Source: Cupriavidus sp. U2
Lineage (GTDB): Bacteria; Pseudomonadota; Gammaproteobacteria; Burkholderiales; Burkholderiaceae
Length of the DNA stretch: 64,000 nt
Direction of reading: 5' to 3'
Assembly: GCF_009663685.2 (NCBI RefSeq)
Contig: NZ_RCOG02000022.1
Location: 62,558-126,557 of the forward strand
The notes beneath the pieces were generated by a model. The model had not been told where the DNA came from. It worked only from the letters and a program-made list of their open reading frames with translations, and searched no databases. Both the position numbers and the translations under genes were made by a program. Shown one piece after another: positions 57,068 to 64,000 of the stretch; positions within the stretch are counted from its first letter, which is position 1, and each line of letters starts with the position of its first letter.

Positions 57068-59299
57068 ATGGTGACGTCAACGGAGCTGACGGGCCAGACC
57101 GCAGGCATTCCGGATGCCGGGCTCGTCGAACGCGCCCTGGCCTTTGTGCGCGACGTGGCAGACGGCGATAACCCCGTGCTGTTGCCGACCGGCGAGAGCG
57201 TGCTGTCGCACGCCGAAGGGATGCTGCGCATCCTCGACGGCCTGCGGGTGGACGATGCCGCGCGCGCGGCGGCCTGCCTGTTCGCGGCGGCGGCCTTCGT
57301 GCCCGACGCCGAGGCCCAGATCGAACCCAGATTTGGCGAGGAGGTGGTGCGCCTGGTGAAGGGGGTGCGCCAGCTGCTGCGTATCGGCGCCATCGCGGTG
57401 ACCCAGGCCGACGTGTCGGAGGCGTCGAAATCGCAGGTGGCCGCGCGCCACGAGCAGGTCGAGGCGTTGCGCAAGATGCTGCTGGCGTTTGCGCAGGATA
57501 TCCGCGTGGTGCTGGTGCGGCTGGCGTCGCGCCTGCAGACCCTGCGCTGGCTGGCGCAGACCAAGACTCCGCCGCTGTCCGGCGTGGCCCGCGAAACGCT
57601 GGACATCTATGCGCCGCTGGCCAACCGGCTGGGCATCTGGCAGGTGAAGTGGGAGCTCGAAGACCTGGCGTTCCGCTTCGAGCAGCCCGATACCTACAAG
57701 CGCATTGCGAAGCTGCTGGACGAGAAGCGCATCGAGCGCGAAGGCTATATCGCGCAGGCCATCGCGCGCCTGCAGTCGGAACTGGCTTCGGCCGGCATCC
57801 GCGCGGAGGTGACGGGCCGGCCGAAGCACATCTACAGCATCTGGAAGAAGATGCGCGGCAAGGAACTCGATTTTGCCGATCTGTACGATGTGCGCGCCTT
57901 CCGCGTGATCGTCGACGACATCAAGGACTGCTACACCGTCCTGGGAATCGTCCACCATATCTGGCAGCCGATTCCACGCGAATTCGACGACTATATCTCG
58001 CGGCCGAAAGCCAACGGCTACAAGTCGCTGCATACCGTGGTGATCGGCGACGACGGGCGCGCGTTCGAAGTGCAGATCCGCACGCAGGAGATGCACCACT
58101 TTGCCGAATACGGCGTGGCCGCGCACTGGCGCTACAAGGAGGCCGGCGGCAAGGGCTACAGCGGCCAGTTTGCGGCCGACAATACCTACGACGAGAAGAT
58201 TGCCTGGCTGCGGCAGCTGCTGGCCTGGAAGGACGAGGCCGACCACACCGTCGCGCACGAGGATTCGCCGTGGGAGCAGCTCAAGCATGCCGCCATCGAC
58301 GACCATATCTATGTGCTGACGCCGCAGGCGCGCGTGGTGGCACTGCCCCAGGGCGCGACGCCGGTGGACTTTGCCTATTACCTGCACAGCGATCTGGGCC
58401 ATCGGTGCCGCGGGGCGCGCGTGGACGGATCGATGGTGCCGCTGAACACGCCGCTCAAGAACGGGCAGACCGTGGAGATCGTGGCGGTCAAGCAGGGCGG
58501 CCCGTCGCGCGACTGGCTGAACCCCGAGCTTGGCTACCTGGCGAGCAATCGCGCGCGGTCGAAGGTGCGAGCCTGGTTCAACGCGCTCGATTCGCAGGAA
58601 ACGCTGGCGCAGGGCCGGGCGCTGATCGAAAAGACGCTGCAGCGCGAGGGCAAGACGGCCGTCAACCTGGACGACCTGGCCACCCGGCTCAACTTCAAAT
58701 CGACCGACGATCTCTACGCGGCCGTGGCCAAGGAGGAGTTCAGCCTGCGGCATGTGGAGCATGCGCTACGTCACCCGGAGGGCGAGGCGCAGCCGCAGTT
58801 CAACGAGGAAGAGGCCGTCACCAAGAAGAGCCGCGCCACCAGCGTGGCGCGCGGCGCCAAGAGCGGCGTACTGGTGGTAGGCGTGGATTCGCTGATGACT
58901 CAGATGTCGCGTTGCTGCAAGCCGGCGCCGCCTGACGAGATCGTCGGGTTTGTCACGCGCGGCCGCGGGGTGTCGATCCATCGTCGCAACTGCAGCACGT
59001 TCCTGCAACTGTCGGCGCGGGCGCCGGAGCGCGTGATCCAGACGGAATGGGGCAAGCGCAGCGACGCGGTGTATCCGGTGGATATCCAGGTGGAAGCGGT
59101 GGATCGCCAGGGCCTGCTGCGCGATATCTCCGAAGTGCTGTCACGGGAGAAAATCAACGTGACCGGCGTCAAGACGCTGTCGAGCAAGGGCGTGGCGCGC
59201 ATGCAGTTTACGGCGGAAGTGTCCGAGGCCACGCAGTTGCAACGGGCGCTGCAACTGATCGAGGAAGTGCAGGGGGTGTTGCACGCCAGGCGAAAATAA
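57068..59299 (+). CDS. relA: RelA (p)ppGpp synthetase
   Basis: The 743-residue RelA/SpoT homologue has a hydrolase domain (about 45-165) that lacks the HD metal residues (CLFAAAAFVPD in place of LLHDV), so it should not degrade ppGpp. The synthetase domain has RPKHIYSIWKKM and the acidic EFDD motif (305-308) typical of RelA, rather than RFKD of SpoT. TGS, Cys-rich (MSRCCKPAPPDEIVGF) and ACT domains follow. It makes ppGpp on ribosomes stalled with uncharged tRNA. Confidence 0.92.
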   Translation: MVTSTELTGQTAGIPDAGLVERALAFVRDVADGDNPVLLPTGESVLSHAEGMLRILDGLRVDDAARAAACLFAAAAFVPDAEAQIEPRFGEEVVRLVKGVRQLLRIGAIAVTQADVSEASKSQVAARHEQVEALRKMLLAFAQDIRVVLVRLASRLQTLRWLAQTKTPPLSGVARETLDIYAPLANRLGIWQVKWELEDLAFRFEQPDTYKRIAKLLDEKRIEREGYIAQAIARLQSELASAGIRAEVTGRPKHIYSIWKKMRGKELDFADLYDVRAFRVIVDDIKDCYTVLGIVHHIWQPIPREFDDYISRPKANGYKSLHTVVIGDDGRAFEVQIRTQEMHHFAEYGVAAHWRYKEAGGKGYSGQFAADNTYDEKIAWLRQLLAWKDEADHTVAHEDSPWEQLKHAAIDDHIYVLTPQARVVALPQGATPVDFAYYLHSDLGHRCRGARVDGSMVPLNTPLKNGQTVEIVAVKQGGPSRDWLNPELGYLASNRARSKVRAWFNALDSQETLAQGRALIEKTLQREGKTAVNLDDLATRLNFKSTDDLYAAVAKEEFSLRHVEHALRHPEGEAQPQFNEEEAVTKKSRATSVARGAKSGVLVVGVDSLMTQMSRCCKPAPPDEIVGFVTRGRGVSIHRRNCSTFLQLSARAPERVIQTEWGKRSDAVYPVDIQVEAVDRQGLLRDISEVLSREKINVTGVKTLSSKGVARMQFTAEVSEATQLQRALQLIEEVQGVLHARRK

Positions 59300-59308
59300 G
59301 GTTATACT
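59279..59308 (+). promoter_or_regulatory. Promoter of tRNA-Val (and possibly thrS)
   Basis: TTGCAC (59279-59284), 18-bp spacer, TATACT (59303-59308), 12 bp before the mature tRNA. It overlaps the relA end. Confidence 0.7.
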
Positions 59309-59320
59309 CTGCGCTTCGCT

Positions 59321-59397
59321 AGGCTCGTAGCTCAGCTGGTTAGAGCACCACCTTGACATGGTGGGGGTCGTTGGTTCGAGTCCAATCGAGCCTACCA
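59321..59397 (+). tRNA. tRNA-Val(GAC)
   Basis: A 77-nt cloverleaf has acceptor stem AGGCTCG/CGAGCCT, anticodon stem CCACC/GGTGG with loop TTGACAT (anticodon GAC), GGTTCGAGTCC T-arm and an encoded CCA end. Confidence 0.97.
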
Positions 59398-59429
59398 ACG
59401 AACATGCAGTACAACGCCGGAAGCGCACC

Positions 59430-59465
59430 ATGAACATGACAACTCGAACTACTACCGCTGGTTAG
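59430..59465 (+). CDS. Thr-rich leader peptide of thrS
   Basis: This 11-codon ORF encodes MNMTTRTTTAG, with five Thr codons (ACA, ACT, ACT, ACT, ACC). GGAAG lies 6 bp upstream. It is followed by a hairpin that overlaps its Thr codons and then by an intrinsic terminator, upstream of threonyl-tRNA synthetase. This is the layout of ribosome-mediated attenuation; the leader would be read slowly when charged Thr-tRNA is scarce. Confidence 0.7.
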   Translation: MNMTTRTTTAG

Positions 59466-59479
59466 CGACAGTAGTCGAG
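59443..59479 (+). promoter_or_regulatory. Pause-type hairpin of the thrS leader
   Basis: CTCGAACTACT (59443-59453) pairs with AGTAGTCGAG (59470-59479), one A bulged. An inner CGCT/AGCG stem has a GGTT loop. About 14 bp in all. The 5' arm lies inside the leader-peptide codons. A ribosome stalled there would prevent this hairpin. Confidence 0.65.
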
Positions 59480-59517
59480 GTGCGCCTTCGACCCGTGCAG
59501 GATGCGGGGAAACACAG

Positions 59518-59546
59518 AAAAACGCGGCCTTGGCCGCGTTTTTTTT
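59518..59546 (+). terminator. Intrinsic terminator / attenuator before thrS
   Basis: AAAAACGCGGCC (59518-59529) pairs with GGCCGCGTTTTT (59532-59543), ending in eight T. It lies between the Thr leader peptide and thrS, so it can end the tRNA transcript or act as an attenuator. Confidence 0.9.
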
Positions 59547-59744
59547 CGTCTGTCGTTTGCCAGCGTACTGCTAAGCTGCCGCGTCGCCCGAAGTTGGGCG
59601 CGGGTCAGTCCGAGAGATTTCCGTTGCCGGTGTTGTCCGATGCGCGCGTGCGCCGCATCTGGCGGCCCGGCGCCACAAAAGTTGCTTTGTCCGCCCGCCT
59701 GGTGCCCAGACGCCGGCGCGGCGGCATCCACAAGAGGTGCAATG

Positions 59745-61652
59745 ATGATCGCAATCACGCTGCCGGACGGTTCCCGTCGCGAGTACCCCGGCCCCGTCAC
59801 GGTGGCTGAAGTGGCGCAGAGCATCGGCTCGGGCCTGGCCAAGGCTGCGCTTGCCGGCAAGGTCGATGGTCGCATGGTCGATACGAGCTTCACGATCGAC
59901 CGCGATGCCTCGCTGGCCATCGTCACGGACAAGGACGCCGACGGCGTCGACGTGATCCGCCATTCGACGGCCCACTTGCTGGCCTACGCCGTCAAGGAAC
60001 TGTTCCCCGATGCGCAGGTGACGATCGGTCCGGTCATCGAGAACGGCTTCTACTACGACTTTTCCTACAAGCGTCCTTTCACGCCCGAGGATCTGGCCGC
60101 CATCGAGAAGAAGATGACGGAGCTGGCCCGCAAGGACGAGAAAGTCACGCGCGAAGTGTGGAACCGCGACGAGGCGGTGGCGCTGTTCGATTCGATGGGC
60201 GAGAAGTACAAGGCAGAGATCATCGCGTCCATTCCGGCTGACCAGGAAATCGGCCTGTATCGCGAAGGCAACTTCGTCGATCTGTGCCGTGGGCCGCACG
60301 TGCCGTCGACGGGCAAGCTCAAGGTCTTCAAGCTGATGAAGGTGGCCGGCGCCTATTGGCGCGGTGACTCGAACAACGAGATGCTCCAGCGCATCTACGG
60401 CACGGCCTGGGCCAGGAAGGAAGACCAGGAAGCGTACCTGACGATGCTGGAGGAAGCCGAGAAGCGCGACCACCGCCGGCTGGGCAAGACGCTGGACCTG
60501 TTCCACCTGCAAGAGGAAGCGCCGGGCATGGTGTTCTGGCATCCGAAGGGCTGGAGCGTCTGGCAGGCCGTCGAGCAGTACATGCGCGGCCGCCTGACGG
60601 AAGCCGGCTACCAGGAAGTCCGGACGCCGCAAGTGATGGATCGTTCTCTTTGGGAGAAGTCGGGCCACTGGGAGAACTACAAGGAAAACATGTTCGTCAC
60701 GGAATCGGAAAAGCGCGACTACGCGATCAAGCCGATGAACTGCCCGGGACATGTCCAGATCTTCAACCACGGCCTGCGCTCGTACCGCGACCTGCCGCTG
60801 CGTTTTGCCGAATTCGGCTCGTGCCACCGCAATGAGCCGTCGGGTGCGCTCCATGGCCTGATGCGCGTGCGGGGTTTCGTGCAGGATGATGCACATATCT
60901 TCTGCACGGAAGAGCAGATCGTCGAGGAAGCGAAGGCTTTCAACGAGCTCGCATTCTCGGTGTATGACGATTTCGGCTTCAAGGACGTCAAGGTCAAGCT
61001 GTCGCTGCGCCCGGAAAAGCGCGCCGGCTCGGATGCCGTCTGGGATCACGCCGAAGATGGCCTGCGCCTGGCGCTGCGCGCCTGCGGCGTGGAGTGGGAG
61101 GAGCTGCCGGGTGAGGGCGCCTTCTATGGCCCGAAGGTGGAATACCACATCAAGGACGCGATCGGCCGTTCGTGGCAGTGCGGTACGCTGCAGCTCGATC
61201 TCGTGCTGCCGGAACGCCTGGGTGCCGAATACGTGGCGGATGACAACGGCCGGAAGCGTCCGGTCATGCTGCATCGCGCCATCCTGGGTTCGTTCGAGCG
61301 ATTCCTGGGCATCCTGCTGGAAAACCATGCGGGTGCGCTGCCCGCCTGGCTGGCTCCGGAGCAGGTGGTCGTCATGAATATCGCCGAATCGCAGTCGGAA
61401 TATGCCGAAAACGTCGTGCAACTCTTGCAAAAACAAGGGTTTAGGGCCAAGGCGGATTTGCGTAACGAGAAAATTACGTATAAAATCCGCGAGCACTCGC
61501 TCCAGAAGATTCCCTACCTGCTAGTGGTGGGCGACAAGGAGCGGGACGCCAATCAAGTGGCCGTGCGTGCCCGTGGCAATGTGGATCTGGGTGTCATGCC
61601 CGTTTCCGCGTTTGTGGAACGTCTTCAGAACGACGTTGCCAGCAAAGCCTGA
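59745..61652 (+). CDS. thrS: Threonyl-tRNA synthetase
   Basis: The 635-residue protein, the usual ThrRS length, has an N-terminal TGS domain, editing domain (HSTAH, His73/His77), class II core with MNCPGHV zinc Cys, [25 protein letters not shown] (motif 2) and a C-terminal anticodon-binding domain. Two tandem ATG codons occur; the second, at 59745, has better spacing from AAGAGGTG. Likely regulated by the leader peptide and terminator just upstream. Confidence 0.96.
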   Translation: MIAITLPDGSRREYPGPVTVAEVAQSIGSGLAKAALAGKVDGRMVDTSFTIDRDASLAIVTDKDADGVDVIRHSTAHLLAYAVKELFPDAQVTIGPVIENGFYYDFSYKRPFTPEDLAAIEKKMTELARKDEKVTREVWNRDEAVALFDSMGEKYKAEIIASIPADQEIGLYREGNFVDLCRGPHVPSTGKLKVFKLMKVAGAYWRGDSNNEMLQRIYGTAWARKEDQEAYLTMLEEAEKRDHRRLGKTLDLFHLQEEAPGMVFWHPKGWSVWQAVEQYMRGRLTEAGYQEVRTPQVMDRSLWEKSGHWENYKENMFVTESEKRDYAIKPMNCPGHVQIFNHGLRSYRDLPLRFAEFGSCHRNEPSGALHGLMRVRGFVQDDAHIFCTEEQIVEEAKAFNELAFSVYDDFGFKDVKVKLSLRPEKRAGSDAVWDHAEDGLRLALRACGVEWEELPGEGAFYGPKVEYHIKDAIGRSWQCGTLQLDLVLPERLGAEYVADDNGRKRPVMLHRAILGSFERFLGILLENHAGALPAWLAPEQVVVMNIAESQSEYAENVVQLLQKQGFRAKADLRNEKITYKIREHSLQKIPYLLVVGDKERDANQVAVRARGNVDLGVMPVSAFVERLQNDVASKA

Positions 61653-61699
61653 GGGTGTGAAGCACGGCTTGTTTTTTTGTCTTCTTGAGGTAACGGAAC

Positions 61700-62221
61700 A
61701 TCGCTACAGACAAAGGTCACCGTATCAACCGGGAAATCAGCGCGCCTGAGCTGCGCCTGGTAGGGGTTGATAACGAGCAGCTCGGCATCGTCAAGTTCAT
61801 GGACGCTCTGCGCATGGCCGAGGACAAGGACTTGGATCTGGTGGAGATCGCGCCTAACGCGGCTCCTCCCGTAGCCCGCATCATGGACTACGGCAAGTTC
61901 AAGTACGAGGAAGCCAAGCGCGCCCATGAGGCCAAGCTCAAGCAGAAGATCATCCAGGTCAAGGAAGTGAAATTCCGTCCTGGCACGGATGATGGCGACT
62001 ACAACGTAAAGCTGCGCAACCTGCGACGCTTCCTGGAGGATGGGGATAAGACCAAGATCACGCTGCGTTTCCGCGGTCGTGAGATGGCCCACCAGGAAAT
62101 TGGCGCGCGCATGCTCGAGCGTCTGAAGGCTGACCTGGAAGAACTGGGTCAGGTCGAGCAGATGCCGAAGATGGAAGGTCGCCAGATGGTGATGGTGCTG
62201 GCTCCCAAGAAGAAGAAGTAA
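61700..62221 (+). CDS. infC: Translation initiation factor IF-3, ATC start
   Basis: The coding frame continues upstream of the first ATG (61799) through family-typical residues [21 protein letters not shown] to an ATC codon at 61700, placed 9 bp after GAGG. IF-3 genes classically use AUU/AUC-type starts so that IF-3, which rejects such codons, represses its own translation. This gives 173 residues, normal for IF-3. rpmI and rplT follow. Confidence 0.9.
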   Translation: MATDKGHRINREISAPELRLVGVDNEQLGIVKFMDALRMAEDKDLDLVEIAPNAAPPVARIMDYGKFKYEEAKRAHEAKLKQKIIQVKEVKFRPGTDDGDYNVKLRNLRRFLEDGDKTKITLRFRGREMAHQEIGARMLERLKADLEELGQVEQMPKMEGRQMVMVLAPKKKK

Positions 62222-62401
62222 TTCCTGTGTGGGGCGGCGGCCGGGATGCCGGGGGTATCCCGGCGTCGCCCTGCGCGGAAATCGTGCGTGGTGTACGGGG
62301 TTTGCGCCCCGGTGCCGCGTACAAAAACAAGTGGATGCGGGTTTTGCAAGTGATGGCGCCAGTCATCCACCTGCATGCATGTCATAGAGCTGGAGTTATT
62401 C
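62222..62401 (+). promoter_or_regulatory. infC-rpmI spacer with hairpins, possible L20 leader
   Basis: 180 bp without a gene. GCCGGGA/TCCCGGC and GTAC...GTAC-enclosed GGGG/CCCC hairpins are visible. In related operons ribosomal protein L20 represses rpmI-rplT by binding such a leader; the assignment here is by position. Confidence 0.4.
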
Positions 62402-62599
62402 ATGCCTAAGATGAAGACCAAGAAAAGCGCCTCCAAGCGCTTTACGGCGCGCCCGAACGGTTCGTTCAAGCGCGGCCAGGCCTTCAAGCGTCACATCCTG
62501 ACGAAGAAGACCACCAAGAACAAGCGTCAACTGCGCGGCACCCAGGACGTCCATGAGACGAACCTGAAGTCCGTTCGCGCGATGATGCCTTACGCATAA
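62402..62599 (+). CDS. rpmI: Ribosomal protein L35 (bL35)
   Basis: The 65-residue basic protein [20 protein letters not shown]... matches bL35. GGAG precedes the ATG at 62402. Confidence 0.97.
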   Translation: MPKMKTKKSASKRFTARPNGSFKRGQAFKRHILTKKTTKNKRQLRGTQDVHETNLKSVRAMMPYA

Positions 62600-62627
62600 C
62601 CCCAACCGATAACGAAAGGAGTATTAC

Positions 62628-62984
62628 ATGCCTCGAGTAAAGCGTGGGGTCACTGCACGGGCCCGTCACAAGAAGGTTATCGACGCTGCCAAGGGTTACC
62701 GCGGCCGTCGCAATAATGTCTACCGTATCGCCAAGCAGGCGGTCATGCGTGCTGGCCAGTACGCATACCGCGATCGTCGCAACAAGAAGCGCGTGTTCCG
62801 CGCGCTGTGGATTGCACGTATCAATGCCGCGACGCGTGAGCATGGCATGACCTACAGCGTGTTCATGAACGGCCTGAAGAAGGCTTCGATTGAACTGGAC
62901 CGCAAGGTGCTGTCGGACATGGCCATCCATGACAAGCCTGCCTTTGCCGCCATCGTCAACCAGGTGAAAGCCTCCGTTGCCTGA
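62628..62984 (+). CDS. rplT: Ribosomal protein L20 (bL20)
   Basis: The 118-residue basic protein [20 protein letters not shown]... matches bL20, needed for 50S assembly and a likely translational repressor of this operon. AAAGGAG precedes the ATG. Confidence 0.97.
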   Translation: MPRVKRGVTARARHKKVIDAAKGYRGRRNNVYRIAKQAVMRAGQYAYRDRRNKKRVFRALWIARINAATREHGMTYSVFMNGLKKASIELDRKVLSDMAIHDKPAFAAIVNQVKASVA

Positions 62985-62994
62985 TGGCCGTTCG

Positions 62995-63015
62995 GGAAGC
63001 GCGTAACGCGCTTCC
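62995..63015 (+). repeat. Perfect hairpin after rplT
   Basis: GGAAGCGCG-TAA-CGCGCTTCC, 9-bp arms, no T-tract. It lies just before the terminator and could stabilise the mRNA 3' end. Confidence 0.5.
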
Positions 63016-63043
63016 GGGCAAGCACCGACCGCAAGGTCTGCTG

Positions 63044-63072
63044 AAACGGGGCTCCTCACCGAGCCCCGTTTT
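63044..63072 (+). terminator. Intrinsic terminator between rplT and pheS
   Basis: AAACGGGGCTC / GAGCCCCGTTT, 11-bp stem, 6-nt loop, then TTTT. It may separate pheS from the ribosomal protein genes or act as an attenuator. Confidence 0.85.
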
Positions 63073-63233
63073 CATTTCGAATGCCATGCCGGACCGGGGC
63101 TTTCCCGGGCCGAGGCGGCATCCGAAATGACAATGCATCGCCGCGTGCGACCTACCGTGTATCGCGTATCGCGCCCGGCGGCAGTGCCTATCCTTCCTAT
63201 GCACCATCCACGTACCGTCCACGTATAGCCGTC

Positions 63234-64000
63234 ATGTCCCTGGATCTGGATCAAATCGTCGCCGACGCACAGGCCGCCTTCGCCGCCGCCAACGACAACG
63301 CCACGCTGGAAAACGAGAAGGCCCGCTTCCTGGGCAAGACCGGCGCGCTGACCGAACTGCTCAAGGGCCTCGGCAAGCTGGACCCGGAAGCCCGCAAGAC
63401 CGAGGGCGCCCGTATCAACCAGGTCAAGCAGCAGGTGGAGGGTGCGCTGCAGGCGCGCCGCCAGGCGCTGGCCGATGCGCTGATGAACGCACGCCTGGCC
63501 GCAGAGGCCATCGATGTGACGCTGCCGGGCCGCGCCGTGGCGCGCGGCAGCGTGCACCCGGTGATGCGTACGTGGGAGCGTGTCGAGCAGATCTTCGGTT
63601 CGATCGGCTTCGATGTGGCCGACGGCCCCGAGATCGAAACCGACTGGATGAACTTCACCGCGCTGAACAACCCGGACAACCATCCGGCACGGTCGATGCA
63701 GGACACGTTCTATGTGGACGGCCGCGACAGCGACGACAAGCTCCTGCTGCTGCGTACCCATACGAGCCCGATGCAGGTGCGCTACGCCCGCATGCACGTG
63801 CAGAAGTACGCCGGCAAGCCGATGCCGCCGATCAAGGTGATCTGCCCGGGCCGCACCTATCGCGTGGACAGCGACGCCACGCACTCGCCGATGTTCAACC
63901 AGGTGGAAGGCCTGTGGATTGGCGAGGATGTCAGCTTTGCCGACCTGAAGGGTGTCTACACCGATTTCCTGCGCAAGTTCTTCGAACGCGACGATATCCA
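63234..64000 (+). CDS. pheS: Phenylalanyl-tRNA synthetase alpha subunit, 3' end outside window
   Basis: 255 residues are visible: N-terminal coiled coil (about 1-85), then the class II core with [42 protein letters not shown] (motif 2) and [22 protein letters not shown]. It runs off the right edge. The ATG at 63234 has only a weak ribosome site. Confidence 0.95.
   Translation, partial: MSLDLDQIVADAQAAFAAANDNATLENEKARFLGKTGALTELLKGLGKLDPEARKTEGARINQVKQQVEGALQARRQALADALMNARLAAEAIDVTLPGRAVARGSVHPVMRTWERVEQIFGSIGFDVADGPEIETDWMNFTALNNPDNHPARSMQDTFYVDGRDSDDKLLLLRTHTSPMQVRYARMHVQKYAGKPMPPIKVICPGRTYRVDSDATHSPMFNQVEGLWIGEDVSFADLKGVYTDFLRKFFERDDI

Overview
The window is GC-rich, densely coded bacterial chromosome. 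The infC-rpmI-rplT-pheS order downstream of thrS, RelA next to a tRNA-Val, paired CoA-transferase and 3-hydroxybutyrate dehydrogenase genes, tripartite TRAP transporters and the general protein character all suggest a Burkholderiaceae member close to Cupriavidus/Ralstonia. That assignment rests on recognised families, not on a database search. It looks like ordinary chromosome with one clear mobile element.

Layout. 1-4.7 kb: cell-envelope lipoproteins (DUF4382, a 50-residue lipoprotein, a Sel1-repeat protein, a CsgG/HfaB-like protein) interrupted by an IS110-family element of the IS1111 group with perfect 13-bp subterminal inverted repeats. 4.7-8 kb: a leaderless solute-binding protein, a small lipoprotein, and a cobalamin-riboswitch-controlled cbtB-cbtA cobalt uptake operon divergent from a degenerate histidine-phosphatase gene. 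8-19.6 kb: a YdfG-like SDR, a catalase/cytochrome b561 pair, a LysR regulator divergent from an MFS-creatininase unit, an orphan RND pump, and a dicarboxylate/amino-acid symporter joined to a family-3 binding protein. 19.9-27.4 kb: FdhF/YdeP oxidoreductase, FdhD, a MocR regulator and a small winged-helix protein, then a GlcD-like FAD enzyme, DUF2069 and WrbA on the other strand. 27.6-40.6 kb: YihY, Mpo1-like protein, hydrolase, MetY, CBS protein, an LplT-PlsC fusion, a GST, AroC, an MFS protein with a probable non-standard start, an LhgO-like oxidase with its GntR regulator, and a PilZ protein. 40.7-45.5 kb: a cytochrome c-TorD-TorA respiratory operon with an FNR-like box. 45.6-57 kb: ETF-ubiquinone oxidoreductase, an SDR-TRAP-thioesterase operon, a PAS-LuxR regulator divergent from CoA-transferase genes, DUF411, 3-hydroxybutyrate dehydrogenase, a hydrolase and RidA. 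57-64 kb: relA, tRNA-Val, thrS, infC, rpmI, rplT and the start of pheS.

How the genes work together. 3-hydroxybutyrate dehydrogenase makes acetoacetate and the CoA-transferase activates it, a ketone-body/PHB route; their promoters share ATTGTA/TACAAT inverted repeats. The cytochrome has an alcohol-dehydrogenase-type diheme front end fused to a TorC-like monoheme tail, so it probably feeds the TMAO-reductase-type enzyme by an unusual electron path.

The most interesting observation is between tRNA-Val and thrS. There is an 11-codon ORF encoding MNMTTRTTTAG (five Thr codons), a strong hairpin overlapping those codons, and then a textbook intrinsic terminator. This looks like ribosome-mediated attenuation of threonyl-tRNA synthetase. 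Downstream, infC starts at ATC, the rare-start autoregulation signature.
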